This document shows, piece after piece, positions 1-8,833 of a stretch of DNA of 64,000 nucleotides. A model generated the notes under the pieces. The model saw nothing but the letters and a program-made list of their open reading frames with translations, did not search any database and was not told the DNA's origin. The position numbers and the translations under genes are program-made. Origin of the DNA: Pseudomonas putida. Lineage in GTDB: Bacteria; Pseudomonadota; Gammaproteobacteria; Pseudomonadales; Pseudomonadaceae. Location of the stretch: positions 3,835,501 to 3,899,500 of the forward strand of contig NZ_CP018846.1 in assembly GCF_002025705.1 (NCBI RefSeq), given 5' to 3'. Position 1 is the stretch's first letter; each line of letters opens with the position of its first letter.

Positions 1-381
1 CTGTTGGTGGAAGACAATCCGGTCAATCAAAGCGTCATCGAAGCCATGTTACGTAGCCTGGGGATGGAGGTCAGCGTTGCCCACGACGGGCTACAGGCAG
101 TGGAACAGGTAAGGCAGCAGCCATTCGCTGCAGTACTGATGGATTGCCGCCTGCCCCAGGTGGATGGCTACGAAGCCACCCGGCGTATCCGCCTGTTGCC
201 GGCCTGCGGCCAATTGCCGATCATCGCGCTGACCGCCAATGCCTTGCAGGGCGACCGCGAGCGTTGCATGGCCGCCGGCATGAACGATTACCTGAGCAAA
301 CCGTTCCGCCGCACCGAGTTGCAGCGGGTATTGCAGCGCTGGTTACCAGGACGCACAGCGGCGACTGGCGATAAATGCTAA
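1..381 (+). CDS. C-terminal receiver domain of a hybrid sensor histidine kinase (5' truncated by window edge)
   Basis: The reading frame is open from the first base and ends at TAA 379-381, so only the last 126 residues of a longer protein are seen. They form one CheY-like receiver domain. It has the acidic pair in LLVEDNPVN, the phospho-acceptor Asp in VLMDCRLPQVDG, a Thr in the IALTANA strand and the conserved Lys of YLSKPF. The EDNPVNQ and LPQVDGYEATRRIR signatures are typical of receivers at the end of hybrid kinases such as the BarA/GacS class rather than of stand-alone regulators. The kinase core lies outside the window, so its signal and partner cannot be named. The domain looks fully functional. 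It is followed by about 200 bp and then fabA in the same direction. Confidence 0.85.
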   Translation: MLVEDNPVNQSVIEAMLRSLGMEVSVAHDGLQAVEQVRQQPFAAVLMDCRLPQVDGYEATRRIRLLPACGQLPIIALTANALQGDRERCMAAGMNDYLSKPFRRTELQRVLQRWLPGRTAATGDKC

Positions 382-583
382 AGTGCGGCAGTCTTAAGTA
401 CTGGACAGGACCTTGTTCGGACCTGAAAATAGACGTTTCAGTGCACACCTGTACTTCTTTCACCAGGTGCGCTGTGACTTTCACCACAACGCAATAGTCT
501 ACCTGTAGGCTGCCGTCCCAGAAGCAAGAAGGGTCGGCCGGGAAGATTCATCCCCTGCCACAGGGGGTTATTGAGGAGCTCGC
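382..583 (+). promoter_or_regulatory. Intergenic leader upstream of fabA
   Basis: This 202-bp gap should hold the fabA promoter. An imperfect inverted repeat CACCTG (446-451) / CAGGTG (464-469) is visible. In P. aeruginosa fabAB is controlled by the TetR-type repressor DesT, but I could not recognise a convincing DesT operator here. The fabA ribosome binding site TGAGGAG lies about 8 bases before the ATG. Confidence 0.35.
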
Positions 584-1099
584 ATGACCAAACAACACGC
601 CTTTACTCGGGAAGACCTGCTGCGCTGCAGTCGCGGTGAGCTGTTCGGCCCAGGTAATGCGCAACTGCCCGCGCCGAACATGCTGATGGTCGATCGCATC
701 ACCCATATCAGCGAAGAAGGCGGCAAGTACGGCAAAGGTGAGTTGGTCGCCGAGCTGGATATCACCCCGGATCTGTGGTTCTTCGCCTGCCACTTCGAAG
801 GTGACCCGGTGATGCCAGGCTGCCTGGGCCTCGACGCCATGTGGCAGCTGGTCGGCTTCTTCCTCGGCTGGCAAGGCCTGCCGGGCCGCGGCCGTGCGCT
901 GGGTTCGGGCGAAGTGAAATTCTTCGGCCAGGTGCTGCCTACCGCCAAGAAAGTCACCTACAACATTCACATCAAGCGCGTCCTGAAGGGTAAGCTGAAC
1001 ATGGCCATCGCCGATGGCTCGGTCAGCGTCGACGGTCGCGAGATCTACACCGCCGAAGCCCTGCGGGTCGGCGTGTTCACCTCCACTGACAATTTCTAA
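584..1099 (+). CDS. fabA: 3-hydroxydecanoyl-ACP dehydratase/isomerase FabA
   Basis: FabA dehydrates 3-hydroxyacyl-ACP and isomerises trans-2- to cis-3-decenoyl-ACP, the step that introduces the double bond of unsaturated fatty acids; it is a cytosolic hotdog-fold homodimer. The 171 residues match the family length. The active-site His is in [12 protein letters not shown] and the catalytic Asp in LGLDAMWQL, both in the usual spacing. The start ATG at 584 is preceded by a good Shine-Dalgarno (GAGGAG). fabB follows after 11 bases in the same direction, forming the usual Pseudomonas fabAB operon, so the two enzymes of the anaerobic unsaturation route are made together. Confidence 0.98.
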   Translation: MTKQHAFTREDLLRCSRGELFGPGNAQLPAPNMLMVDRITHISEEGGKYGKGELVAELDITPDLWFFACHFEGDPVMPGCLGLDAMWQLVGFFLGWQGLPGRGRALGSGEVKFFGQVLPTAKKVTYNIHIKRVLKGKLNMAIADGSVSVDGREIYTAEALRVGVFTSTDNF

Positions 1100-1110
1100 G
1101 GGTTATTCGC

Positions 1111-2331
1111 ATGCGCCGCGTCGTTATCACTGGTCTGGGCATCGTATCGTGCCTGGGCAATGACAAAGCTACCGTCACCGAAAACCTGCGCAACAGCCGT
1201 CCGGGTATCCGTTACAACCCGGAATACAAGGAAATGGGGCTGCGTAGCCAGGTTTCCGGGTCCATCGACCTCAACCTCGAAGAACTGATCGACCGCAAGG
1301 TCTACCGCTTCGTCGGCCACGCCGCTGCCTATGCCTACCTGGCGATGCAGGACGCGATCAAGGATTCCGGCCTGACCGAAGAGCAGGTGTCCAACCCGCG
1401 TACCGGCCTGGTTGCCGGCTCCGGCGGCGCCTCGACCCTGAACCAGATGGAAGCGCTGGACACCCTGCGCGAAAAAGGCGTCAAGCGCGTCGGCCCATAC
1501 CGCGTCACCCGCACCATGGGCAGCACCGTTTCGGCGTGCCTGGCCACCCCGTTCAAGATCAAGGGCATCAACTACTCGATCTCGTCGGCCTGCGCCACTT
1601 CCGCACACTGCATCGGCACCGCTCTGGAGCAGATCCAGTGGGGCAAGCAGGACATCGTCTTCGCCGGCGGTGGTGAAGAAGAGCACTGGAGCCAGTCGTT
1701 CCTCTTCGATGCCATGGGCGCCCTGTCGACCAAGCGCAACGAAACCCCTGAACTGGCCTCGCGCGCCTACGACGCTGACCGTGACGGTTTCGTCATCGCG
1801 GGCGGCGGCGGCATGGTCGTGGTCGAGGAGCTGGAACACGCCCTGGCCCGCGGCGCCAAGATCTACGCCGAAATCGTCGGCTACGGTGCCACTTCCGACG
1901 GTTACGACATGGTCGCACCGAGCGGTGAAGGTGCCATCCGTTGCATGCAGCAGGCGCTGTCCACCGTCGACACCCCGATCGACTACCTGAACACTCACGG
2001 CACTTCGACTCCGGTCGGTGACGTTGCCGAGATGAAAGGTGTTCGCGAGGTGTTCAAGGACAACGCGCCGAAGATCAGCTCGACCAAGAGCCTGTCGGGC
2101 CACTCGCTGGGCGCCGCTGGCGTGCACGAGGCGATCTACTGCCTGCTGATGATGGAAAACAACTTCATCGCCGGCTCCGCCAACATCGACGAGCTGGACC
2201 CGGAAGTCGCTGACCTGCCGATCCTGCGCAAAACCGAAGAAAACGCCAAGATCGACACGGTCATGAGCAACAGCTTCGGCTTCGGCGGCACCAACGCCAC
2301 CCTGGTGCTCAAGCGCTGGGCTGGCAAGTAA
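1111..2331 (+). CDS. fabB: 3-oxoacyl-ACP synthase I FabB
   Basis: FabB is the ketosynthase that elongates cis-3-decenoyl-ACP with malonyl-ACP, committing it to unsaturated fatty acids. The 406 residues show the full thiolase-fold KAS signature: nucleophile Cys at about residue 161 in [11 protein letters not shown], the first His in [11 protein letters not shown], and Lys plus second His in [13 protein letters not shown]. The glycine-rich C-terminal [10 protein letters not shown] loop is intact. It is the second gene of the fabAB operon and is followed within 20 bases by a strong terminator, so the operon appears to end here. Confidence 0.98.
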   Translation: MRRVVITGLGIVSCLGNDKATVTENLRNSRPGIRYNPEYKEMGLRSQVSGSIDLNLEELIDRKVYRFVGHAAAYAYLAMQDAIKDSGLTEEQVSNPRTGLVAGSGGASTLNQMEALDTLREKGVKRVGPYRVTRTMGSTVSACLATPFKIKGINYSISSACATSAHCIGTALEQIQWGKQDIVFAGGGEEEHWSQSFLFDAMGALSTKRNETPELASRAYDADRDGFVIAGGGGMVVVEELEHALARGAKIYAEIVGYGATSDGYDMVAPSGEGAIRCMQQALSTVDTPIDYLNTHGTSTPVGDVAEMKGVREVFKDNAPKISSTKSLSGHSLGAAGVHEAIYCLLMMENNFIAGSANIDELDPEVADLPILRKTEENAKIDTVMSNSFGFGGTNATLVLKRWAGK

Positions 2332-2349
2332 GACGCTGCTGCGGCAAGT

Positions 2350-2378
2350 GAAACGCCCCGACTGGTTCGGGGCGTTTT
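2350..2378 (+). terminator. Rho-independent terminator of fabAB
   Basis: A perfect 10-bp stem AACGCCCCGA / TCGGGGCGTT with a short loop and a TTTT tail begins 19 bases after the fabB stop. Confidence 0.9.
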
Positions 2379-2389
2379 CATTGGTAGCG

Positions 2390-2498
2390 CCTGCTCCGGC
2401 CCTTGCGCGGGCAAGCCCGCTCCCACAGGTAAGGCGCCGCATCGTAAGGCATCGGCAATCCTGTGGGAGCGGGCTTGCCCGCGAAGAGGCCAGTACAG
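2390..2498. repeat. REP pair, GCGGGCAAGCCCGCTCC type
   Basis: Two REP units face each other (about 2396-2428 and 2460-2495). Each contains CGGGCAAGCCCGCTCCCACAG or its complement. The same family recurs at 11381-11492 and 45522-45637. It fills the gap between the convergent fabB and amidohydrolase-like genes. Confidence 0.85.
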
Positions 2499-2499
2499 G

Positions 2500-3504
2500 T
2501 CAATGCTGCCCGGGCAATACAGCCAGGAAGTTATTCCGGGCCACCTTGTTGGCCACCTCTTCCGGCAAGGCATCCAGAAACGGCCTGAAACCGTGCATCT
2601 GCTCCCCAAGACTGCCAAACCGCCCCACCACATCCGACCCCAGCATGAACCGGTCCGGATGCCGCTCGACCAGCGCCACCCACTCCTTGCGCGGCACGCC
2701 CTGTTCATCCAGCAAATAGGGCTCCAGCACACTCCACGACAAGTCCACATATAAATTCGGGTAGTCCGCCAGCAATCGCGTCAGCACCGGCAGCAAAAAG
2801 TCCATTCGGGTCTGATGCCGATGGATCTCTGCGCTGCTCCCTGCATGCGCCCAGATGAAACGGGTATGCGGATGATTGCGCAGCGGCTCCTCGATCTCGG
2901 CCAGGTACAGCGGATTACGCTCACGCTTGGAAGTGATGTTCGAATGCAGCAACACCGGCATGTCGTGTTCCGCCGCCAGGTGATAGATACGGGTCATCGC
3001 CTCGTTATTGGCCCGCGGCGTATCGCCACTGGTCAGCGCAGTCAGGTCGTCATGCCGGGTAAACACCTCGCCGATCCCTTGCCACAGCCCCGGGTTAAGT
3101 TCGAGCATGCGCTCGATATGGCTGACGGCATTCTTGTCCACCGGATTGAAGCCGGTCAGAAAGGGATAGAAACGTTTTCGCTGCTCGGCCGGCAGCTTTT
3201 CCAATGCGGCAGCTACATAGGTATCGGTGGCGCTATACCAATAGGCATCAGCGTCGTCGCCGGCGTAATAGCGCGGGCGCTTGGGCTCGTCTTCGTGCCA
3301 CTTCTTAGCTACCGGAATACCAGAAATCATCGAATGCTCGACACCCGCCTGATCCATGGCCTTGATCAGCGCCGTCATGCCCTCGGTCTCCTGGAAGAAG
3401 TCCACGTAGTGCAAATGGGCATCGCTGTAGCGGTAGTCACGGGCCTGTGCCGCCTGGCATAGCCAGCCAGACAACAGCATGCAGGCCAACGCTCTGGCAA
3501 TCAT
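2500..3504 (-). CDS. Exported amidohydrolase-family (TIM-barrel) protein
   Basis: This 334-residue protein begins with a signal peptide (MIARALACMLLSGWLCQAAQA) and continues with an amidohydrolase-2-like barrel. Metal-ligand-type motifs are DAHLHYVDF near the N terminus, VLLHSNI, a FIWAHAGSS strand and a late LGSDVVGRF aspartate, the order seen in the PF04909 superfamily. The substrate cannot be told. The start at 3504 is chosen because AAGGAG lies just upstream and the signal peptide begins there; the frame runs open further upstream without signal-like character. It ends head-to-head with the fabAB REP region. Export to the periplasm is inferred from the signal peptide. Confidence 0.75.
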   Translation of the reverse strand: MIARALACMLLSGWLCQAAQARDYRYSDAHLHYVDFFQETEGMTALIKAMDQAGVEHSMISGIPVAKKWHEDEPKRPRYYAGDDADAYWYSATDTYVAAALEKLPAEQRKRFYPFLTGFNPVDKNAVSHIERMLELNPGLWQGIGEVFTRHDDLTALTSGDTPRANNEAMTRIYHLAAEHDMPVLLHSNITSKRERNPLYLAEIEEPLRNHPHTRFIWAHAGSSAEIHRHQTRMDFLLPVLTRLLADYPNLYVDLSWSVLEPYLLDEQGVPRKEWVALVERHPDRFMLGSDVVGRFGSLGEQMHGFRPFLDALPEEVANKVARNNFLAVLPGQH

Positions 3505-3619
3505 GGGCGTGCTCCTTCTCCAGGCATGAACAGGGTAGACCGGGCAGCCAGCGCAACGGTTCAGCATTGCCCGGCAAACCGCTATGCTTGGGGCATTTCC
3601 ACCTCGCCTGGAGCCCACC

Positions 3620-4483
3620 ATGAGCAGCCCCCTGATCATCCGCCCACGCGCCGAGTCGGTCGAGGGCCAGCCGATCCTGCGCCCGCTGCCCTCGGCCCAG
3701 TGCCGCAGCGTCGGCCCGTTCGTGTTCTTCGACCATATGCTCGAGACCGACTATGCGCCGGGCCATGGCATGGATATCCGCCAGCACCCGCACATTGGCC
3801 TGTCCACCCTGACTTATCTGTTCGAAGGTGCGATCCTGCACAAGGACAGCCTTGGCTCGGAACAGCGCGTACTGCCTGGTGATGTGAGCTGGATGACCGC
3901 CGGCAAAGGGGTGGCGCATGTCGAGCGTACACCTGCGGACGCCCTGGCCCATGGCTCACGCTTGCATGGGCTGCAGGTGTGGCTGGCCTCGCCCCAGGCA
4001 CTCGAACAAGGCGAACCGAGCTACAGCCACCACCCCGCAGCGAGCTTGCCGGTCAGCGACAACCTGGGCGTGCGTATCTGCATGATTGCCGGCAGCGGGT
4101 TCTGCCTGGAGTCACCGGTGCCGGTGCTCTCCCCTACTCTTTATGCGCATGTGCTGATGCAGCCGGCCACTACCTTGGTAGTACCTGACGAACATGCGCA
4201 GCGGGCGCTGTATCTGCTCGACGGCGAGCTGTTCATGGACGGCGAGCAGGTCGAGGCCTGTAGCCTGATCGTGCTGGCGGAAGGGGAAGAGGTCACGCTG
4301 TATGCCGAGGAGGAGTGCCAGCTGGTGCTGATTGGCGGCGAGCCGCTGGATGGGCCGCGGCGGATGAACTGGAATTTTGTGGCCAGTGATGTGGAACTGA
4401 TCGAGCAGGCACGAGCCAAGTGGGCGGCGGGGGATTGGCCGACAGTCCCCGGGGAAACGTCGAGAATCGAGTTGCCTCGCTGA
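3620..4483 (+). CDS. Pirin family protein
   Basis: The 287 residues form a bicupin typical of pirins. The N-terminal cupin has the iron-ligand pattern HPHIGLSTLTYLFEG followed by E in GDVSWMTAGKGVAHVER. These correspond to the conserved His-His-Glu-His ligands of YhhW/pirin proteins, some of which show quercetin 2,3-dioxygenase activity. The C-terminal cupin, from about residue 170, is more divergent. The start at 3620 is preferred over an upstream ATG in the same frame because the conserved protein begins at SSPLIIRPRAESV and CTGGAG precedes it. It stands alone between two divergent or convergent neighbours. The biological substrate is unknown. Confidence 0.85.
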   Translation: MSSPLIIRPRAESVEGQPILRPLPSAQCRSVGPFVFFDHMLETDYAPGHGMDIRQHPHIGLSTLTYLFEGAILHKDSLGSEQRVLPGDVSWMTAGKGVAHVERTPADALAHGSRLHGLQVWLASPQALEQGEPSYSHHPAASLPVSDNLGVRICMIAGSGFCLESPVPVLSPTLYAHVLMQPATTLVVPDEHAQRALYLLDGELFMDGEQVEACSLIVLAEGEEVTLYAEEECQLVLIGGEPLDGPRRMNWNFVASDVELIEQARAKWAAGDWPTVPGETSRIELPR

Positions 4484-4486
4484 ATT

Positions 4487-4590
4487 GGGGCCGCTTTGCG
4501 GCCCTTTCGCGACACAAGGCCGCTCCTACAGGGGTACGCGCACTTCTGTAGGAGCGGCCTTGTGTCGCGAAAGGGCTGCGAAGCAGCCCC
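4487..4590. repeat. REP palindrome, CGCGACACAAGGCCGCTCC type
   Basis: This long inverted repeat has outer arms GGGGCCGCTTTGCGGCCC and GGGCTGCGAAGCAGCCCC and inner arms TTTCGCGACACAAGGCCGCTCCTACAG and the reverse complement. It sits between two convergent genes and could act as a bidirectional terminator or mRNA stabiliser. The same family recurs at 24609-24724. Confidence 0.85.
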
Positions 4591-4598
4591 ATGCAATG

Positions 4599-5324
4599 TC
4601 AGCGCTGGAACACTTCGGTGAGCAGGTTGTGCATCGAGCGGAACGCGCGCTCCGAGGTGCGGCGGTCATACTGCATCTTACCCGGCACATTGGCATTCGG
4701 GTCAGTGAACGAATGCACCGCACCGCCGTAGCTCAGCAACTGCCAATCCACCTTGGCCGCATTCATCTCCTCCTCGAACGCCGGCAGTTGCTCCTTCGGC
4801 ACCAGCGGATCGGCAGCGCCATGCAGCACCAGCACCGAGCCCTTGATGCGCTTGGCGTCTTCCGGGTTCGGCGTATCAAGCGTGCCGTGGAACGACACCG
4901 CCGCCCTCAAGTCGGCACCGGTACGCGCCAGTTCCAGGGCGCAGCAACCGCCGAAGCAGAAGCCGAAGGTGGCGACCTTGCCCGGCTCCAGCAACGCCTT
5001 GGACTGCGCCAGCAGCTGCGACAACGCCTCGTTCATCCGCTTGCGCAGCTCGGCCCGGTCATTTTTCAGCGGCATCATCGCCGCACCAGCCTCATCCGCA
5101 TTGGACGGGCGTACCGACTGCCCATACAGGTCGGCAATCAGCACCACGTAACCCTTTTCGGCCACTTCCTTGGCAATGCGCTCGGCGCCTTCGCCAATAC
5201 CCATCCAGTTCGGCGCCATCACCAGGCCGGGCTTTGGCAGCGCACCCGGCTCGTAGACCAGGCGGCTCTCATAGGTCTTGCCGGACAGGTGATAGACCAG
5301 CGATTCGACGATTACCTTGCTCAT
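4599..5324 (-). CDS. Dienelactone hydrolase family protein
   Basis: This 241-residue alpha/beta hydrolase has the dienelactone hydrolase pattern with a Cys nucleophile in FGFCFGGCC, the acid in HGAADPLVP and the His in GGAVHSFTDP. The oxyanion-side motif MAPNWMGIGEG near the N terminus also fits. Family members hydrolyse dienelactone in the modified ortho-cleavage route, but this gene has no aromatic catabolism neighbours, so another ester or lactone is equally likely. The start at 5324 follows GGAGTG at good spacing. The gene lies 60-80 bp downstream of htpG in the same direction, separated by a terminator, so it is probably its own unit. Confidence 0.85.
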   Translation of the reverse strand: MSKVIVESLVYHLSGKTYESRLVYEPGALPKPGLVMAPNWMGIGEGAERIAKEVAEKGYVVLIADLYGQSVRPSNADEAGAAMMPLKNDRAELRKRMNEALSQLLAQSKALLEPGKVATFGFCFGGCCALELARTGADLRAAVSFHGTLDTPNPEDAKRIKGSVLVLHGAADPLVPKEQLPAFEEEMNAAKVDWQLLSYGGAVHSFTDPNANVPGKMQYDRRTSERAFRSMHNLLTEVFQR

Positions 5325-5366
5325 CAAGCACTCCTTAGGCACTTTTTCATAAAACAGCCCGCCATG

Positions 5367-5392
5367 AAAAAAGCCCGCCGAAGCGGGCTTTC
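5367..5392 (-). terminator. Rho-independent terminator of htpG
   Basis: AAAGCCCGCTTCGGCGGGCTTTTTT is read on the minus strand about 12 bases after the htpG stop codon. Confidence 0.9.
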
Positions 5393-5404
5393 CTATGCAT
5401 CAAC

Positions 5405-7312
5405 TCAAGCAGACAGCTCGACCAGCAGCTTGTTCAGGCGACGAACGTAAGCCGCCGGGTCCTTCAGGCTGTCACCAGCCGCCAGCGCGGCCTGATCGAA
5501 GAGGATGTGCGACAGCTCGGCGAAACGGTCTTCGCTCTGCTCGTTGTCCAGCTTCTCGATCAACGGGTGAGTCGGGTTGAATTCGAAGATCGGCTTCGAG
5601 TCCGGCACCTTCTGCCCGCTGGCTTCCAGGATCTGGCGCATCTGCAGGCCAAGGTCCTGTTCGCCAATGGCCAGGATCGCCGGCGAGTCGGTCAGGCGGT
5701 GCGACACGCGCACTTCGGCCACGCTGTCACCCAGCGCACCTTTCAGGCGCTCTACCAGGCCTTCCTTGTCCTTGGCCACTTCTTCCTGGGCCTTCTTGTC
5801 CTCTTCCGAGTCCAGCTTGCCCAGGTCCAGGTCGCCACGGGCGACGTCGACGAATGCCTTGCCGTCGAACTCGCTGAGGTAGCTCATCAGCCACTCGTCG
5901 ATACGGTCGGTCAGCAGCAGTACCTCGATACCCTTCTTGCGGAAGACTTCCAGGTGCGGGCTGTTCTTGACCTGCGCGTAAGACTCGCCGGTGAGGTAGT
6001 AGATCTTGTCCTGGCCTTCCTTGGCGCGGGCCAGGTAATCGGCCAGGGCAACGCTCTGCTCGCCGCTGTCGTCCTGGGTGGAGGCGAAGCGCAGCAGGCC
6101 AGCGATTTTTTCCTTGTTGGCGAAGTCTTCAGCCGGGCCTTCCTTCAGCACCTGGCCGAAGTTTTTCCAGAAGCCCTTGTACTGCTCAGGCTCGTTCTTG
6201 GCCAGCTTCTCCAGCATGTCCAGCACACGCTTGGTCAGCGCGGTCTTCATCGAATCGATGATCGGGTCTTTCTGCAGAATTTCGCGGGATACGTTCAGCG
6301 ACAGGTCATTGGAGTCGACCACACCCTTGATGAAGCGCAGGTACAGCGGCAGGAACGACTCGGCCTGGTCCATGATGAACACGCGCTGCACATACAGCTT
6401 CAGGCCGCGCGGTGCTTCGCGCTGGTACAGGTCGAACGGTGCACGGGCCGGCACATACAGCAGCGAGTTGTATTCGAGCTTGCCTTCGACCTTGTTGTGG
6501 CTCCAGGCCAGCGGGTTCTCGAAGTCATGGCCGATGTGCTTGTAGAACTCCTGGTATTCCTCGTCCTTCACTTCGGAGCGCGAACGGGTCCACAGGGCGC
6601 TGGCGCGGTTGACGGTTTCCCATTCCTGCGCGGGCTTTTCTTCACCCTCGGCGGCTTCGGCCTGCTCCTTGGGCAGCTCGATCGGCAGGGCAATGTGGTC
6701 GGAGTACTTCTTGACCACGTTGCGCAGGCGCCAGCCATCGGCGAATTCCTGCTCGTCCTTCTTCAGGTGCAGAACGATGCGGGTGCCGCGCTGCGGCTTG
6801 TCGATGGTGGCGACTTCGAACTCGCCCTCACCCTTGGACGACCAATGCACGCCTTCGGCGGCAGGCTGGCCGGCGCGGCGGCTGTAGACGTCGACCTTGT
6901 CGGCGACGATGAAGGCCGAATAGAAGCCCACACCGAACTGACCGATCAGGTGCGAATCCTTCTTCTGGTCACCGGTGAGGTTCTTCATGAAGTCGGCGGT
7001 GCCGGACTTGGCGATGGTACCCAGGTGGGCAATGACATCTTCGCGGCTCATGCCGATGCCGTTGTCCTCGAGGGTCACGGTACCGGCGTCCTTGTCGAAG
7101 CTCAGGCGGATCTTCAGGTCGGCGTCGCCCTCGAGCAGCTCTGGCTTGGCCAGGGCCTCGAAGCGCAGCTTGTCGGCGGCGTCGGAGGCGTTGGAGATCA
7201 GCTCACGGAGGAAGATCTCCTTGTTCGAGTACAGCGAATGGATCATGAGGTGCAGCAGTTGCTTCACCTCGGTCTGGAAGCCCAGCGTTTCTTTTTGAGT
7301 CTCCACACTCAT
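5405..7312 (-). CDS. htpG: Molecular chaperone HtpG (Hsp90)
   Basis: This 635-residue protein is bacterial Hsp90, an ATP-driven cytosolic chaperone. The N-terminal GHKL ATPase domain shows the signatures [28 protein letters not shown] and [12 protein letters not shown]. The middle domain includes LYVRRVFI-like [10 protein letters not shown] and LNVSREILQ, and the C-terminal dimerisation region ends near LVELSA. The start is placed at 7312 ([13 protein letters not shown]), as in other pseudomonads; the frame extends upstream but without similarity. It is a single-gene unit ended by a strong terminator. Heat-shock control is expected for the family, but I did not identify a sigma-32 promoter. 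Confidence 0.98.
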   Translation of the reverse strand: MSVETQKETLGFQTEVKQLLHLMIHSLYSNKEIFLRELISNASDAADKLRFEALAKPELLEGDADLKIRLSFDKDAGTVTLEDNGIGMSREDVIAHLGTIAKSGTADFMKNLTGDQKKDSHLIGQFGVGFYSAFIVADKVDVYSRRAGQPAAEGVHWSSKGEGEFEVATIDKPQRGTRIVLHLKKDEQEFADGWRLRNVVKKYSDHIALPIELPKEQAEAAEGEEKPAQEWETVNRASALWTRSRSEVKDEEYQEFYKHIGHDFENPLAWSHNKVEGKLEYNSLLYVPARAPFDLYQREAPRGLKLYVQRVFIMDQAESFLPLYLRFIKGVVDSNDLSLNVSREILQKDPIIDSMKTALTKRVLDMLEKLAKNEPEQYKGFWKNFGQVLKEGPAEDFANKEKIAGLLRFASTQDDSGEQSVALADYLARAKEGQDKIYYLTGESYAQVKNSPHLEVFRKKGIEVLLLTDRIDEWLMSYLSEFDGKAFVDVARGDLDLGKLDSEEDKKAQEEVAKDKEGLVERLKGALGDSVAEVRVSHRLTDSPAILAIGEQDLGLQMRQILEASGQKVPDSKPIFEFNPTHPLIEKLDNEQSEDRFAELSHILFDQAALAAGDSLKDPAAYVRRLNKLLVELSA

Positions 7313-7381
7313 GGTCTTCAAAACTCCGATCTGATGGCAGTGGCGCCTGGCGGCCGACATGGCCTGCTTTAACGGCGGATG

Positions 7382-7864
7382 TCATGCAGATGGGGGCTGC
7401 CCGGACGATTTCAAGGGCTTTTCCGGTTCGATCTTGAAATGTGCACGAGCGGTGGCGATCGGCGACTGCCGGTCTGCCTGCCAGGCAGTGATGGCGACGT
7501 TGGTCACCCGCCGCCCCTGACGCCACAGCTGGCACTGGGCGTAGGTATCGCGAAAATGCCCGGCACGCAGGTAGTCGATGGAGAAATCGATGATCTTCGG
7601 AATGCTCGCACTCTCGCTGTAGATCAGCAGGTACAGGGCAGCAGAAAGCTCCATGAAGCCGGCAATGACGCCACCATGGATGGCCGGCAGCAACGGGTTG
7701 CCGATGTTGTCCTGGCTGGCCGGCAGGCGGAACAGCAAGTCGTCGCCATCGCGCTGGCACTCGATGCCGATCAGGCCGGCGTATGGGATCAAGGCCAGCA
7801 AGGGACCGTAGTCACCAACCGCGTGAGCCGCGTTCAACTGCTGGCGGACGTCTTCAGGGATCAT
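7382..7864 (-). CDS. PaaI-type hotdog thioesterase (second of a pair)
   Basis: The 160 residues contain the PaaI/YbgC-like hotdog pattern: a conserved IHGGVIAGFMELSAALYL helix carrying the catalytic-type acidic residue, then IDFSIDYLRAG and VTNVAITAWQ strands. Such proteins hydrolyse acyl-CoA thioesters. The start codon overlaps the stop of the preceding paralogous gene by ATGA, indicating translational coupling. Sequence identity between the two partners is low, so they may form a heteromer or act on different chain lengths; this is inference. An upstream GTG/ATG extension into the neighbour's sequence is rejected because it would read the neighbour out of frame. Confidence 0.8.
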   Translation of the reverse strand: MIPEDVRQQLNAAHAVGDYGPLLALIPYAGLIGIECQRDGDDLLFRLPASQDNIGNPLLPAIHGGVIAGFMELSAALYLLIYSESASIPKIIDFSIDYLRAGHFRDTYAQCQLWRQGRRVTNVAITAWQADRQSPIATARAHFKIEPEKPLKSSGQPPSA

Positions 7865-8337
7865 GCCCCACCCTCCTTCAGGCTGTTGCCGAAACGGATG
7901 CCACCCTTGATCTCCTGGCCCAGGCGCATGAAGGTCCCCACCACATGGCAGATCGGCTGGCCAGGGTCGTCCTGATAGGCCGTGCCACGGGTAAAGATGA
8001 CGTCGCGGGTCACGCGATAGCACTGGGCATGGCCGTAAATCGGCTTGCCCGGTACCGCGGCATGCATGTAGTCGATACGCAGATCCAGCGTCGGGCACAC
8101 CTCGAAGCGCGGCAGCACGCACAAGGTGGCCATGCCGCACGTGCTATCCATCAGCGTGGTCAACGCCCCGCCATGTACCGCGCCGGTCTGTGGGTTGCCG
8201 ACGATCGCCGGCGACCAGGGCATGACCAACGTCATGCCCTCACTGTCGGCTTGGGCCACGCGCATCTGCAACAACTGGCAATGTTTCAATGCTGAAAGAA
8301 AGCGTTCGGCCATGGCCTGCAAGCTTGAATCATTCAT
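7861..8337 (-). CDS. PaaI-type hotdog thioesterase (first of a pair)
   Basis: This 158-residue protein has the hotdog signature VHGGALTTLMDSTCGMA followed by TLDLRIDYMHAA, matching the PaaI acyl-CoA thioesterase subfamily. It is the first gene of a two-gene operon, sharing ATGA with its downstream partner. Two starts are possible: ATG at 8337 (weak ACGGAA upstream) and ATG at 8370, which adds 11 basic residues behind ACAGG. The shorter form is chosen because the family normally begins near the helix before the hotdog fold. The acyl substrate is unknown. Confidence 0.8.
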   Translation of the reverse strand: MNDSSLQAMAERFLSALKHCQLLQMRVAQADSEGMTLVMPWSPAIVGNPQTGAVHGGALTTLMDSTCGMATLCVLPRFEVCPTLDLRIDYMHAAVPGKPIYGHAQCYRVTRDVIFTRGTAYQDDPGQPICHVVGTFMRLGQEIKGGIRFGNSLKEGGA

Positions 8338-8490
8338 ACGCTGTTTCCGTGATGACTGCCGTAACGGCATAAAACCTGTAAAAAGTCTATATAGAACGCG
8401 GCGTTATATATCTGTAACAGGCACGGAACTTCTTCCGCATGGCTGAACTCGAAGGAACAACTCAGTTATTCACCAAGAGGAAACACCCCC

Positions 8491-8766
8491 ATGCGTAAAC
8501 CTTTTGCTTTTGCTCTGATGCTGGCTGCTGCCATGGGCCTGGCTGCTTGCGATAAAGCGAGCGAAGACAAAGCCCAAGACGCACAGCAACATGCCGAGCA
8601 AGCCCAGGAAAAGATGGGCGAAGCTCAGGATAAGATGAACGACGCTGCCAAGGAAAACGCCGAAGCCGCCAAAGATCAGGCCGAAGCCGAGCAGAAGGCC
8701 GCCGAAGAGGCCGCCCCAGCTACTCCGGCACCGGAAACCGCGCCTGCCGAACCTGCCAAGCAGTAA
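8491..8766 (+). CDS. Small Ala/Glu/Lys-rich lipoprotein
   Basis: The 91-residue protein has a lipoprotein signal peptide with lipobox LAAC (Cys at about residue 20). A strongly charged Ala-Glu-Lys-Gln heptad region (about residues 22-73) should be a single helix or coiled coil, and the tail is rich in Pro and Ala. The mature protein is therefore likely anchored in the outer membrane and extends into the periplasm, in the manner of small envelope spacer lipoproteins; that role is inference. AGAGGAAACA lies upstream of the ATG. It is followed by a strong terminator shared with the convergent DUF599 gene. No characterised homologue is recognised. Confidence 0.75.
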   Translation: MRKPFAFALMLAAAMGLAACDKASEDKAQDAQQHAEQAQEKMGEAQDKMNDAAKENAEAAKDQAEAEQKAAEEAAPATPAPETAPAEPAKQ

Positions 8767-8777
8767 TCGGCCCAAAC

Positions 8778-8807
8778 AAAAAAACCCGACATCGTCGGGT
8801 TTTTTTG
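8778..8807. terminator. Bidirectional Rho-independent terminator
   Basis: AAAAAAACCCGAC / GTCGGGTTTTTTT is a symmetrical stem with A-tract and T-tract on both sides. It serves the rightward lipoprotein gene and the leftward DUF599 gene. Confidence 0.9.
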
Positions 8808-8833
8808 TGCCTGTCTTTAGTGAGTTAAACGTT

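Noticed and set aside
5507..7372. A 621-codon plus-strand frame opposite htpG
   Set aside because: Antisense shadow; htpG is unambiguous.
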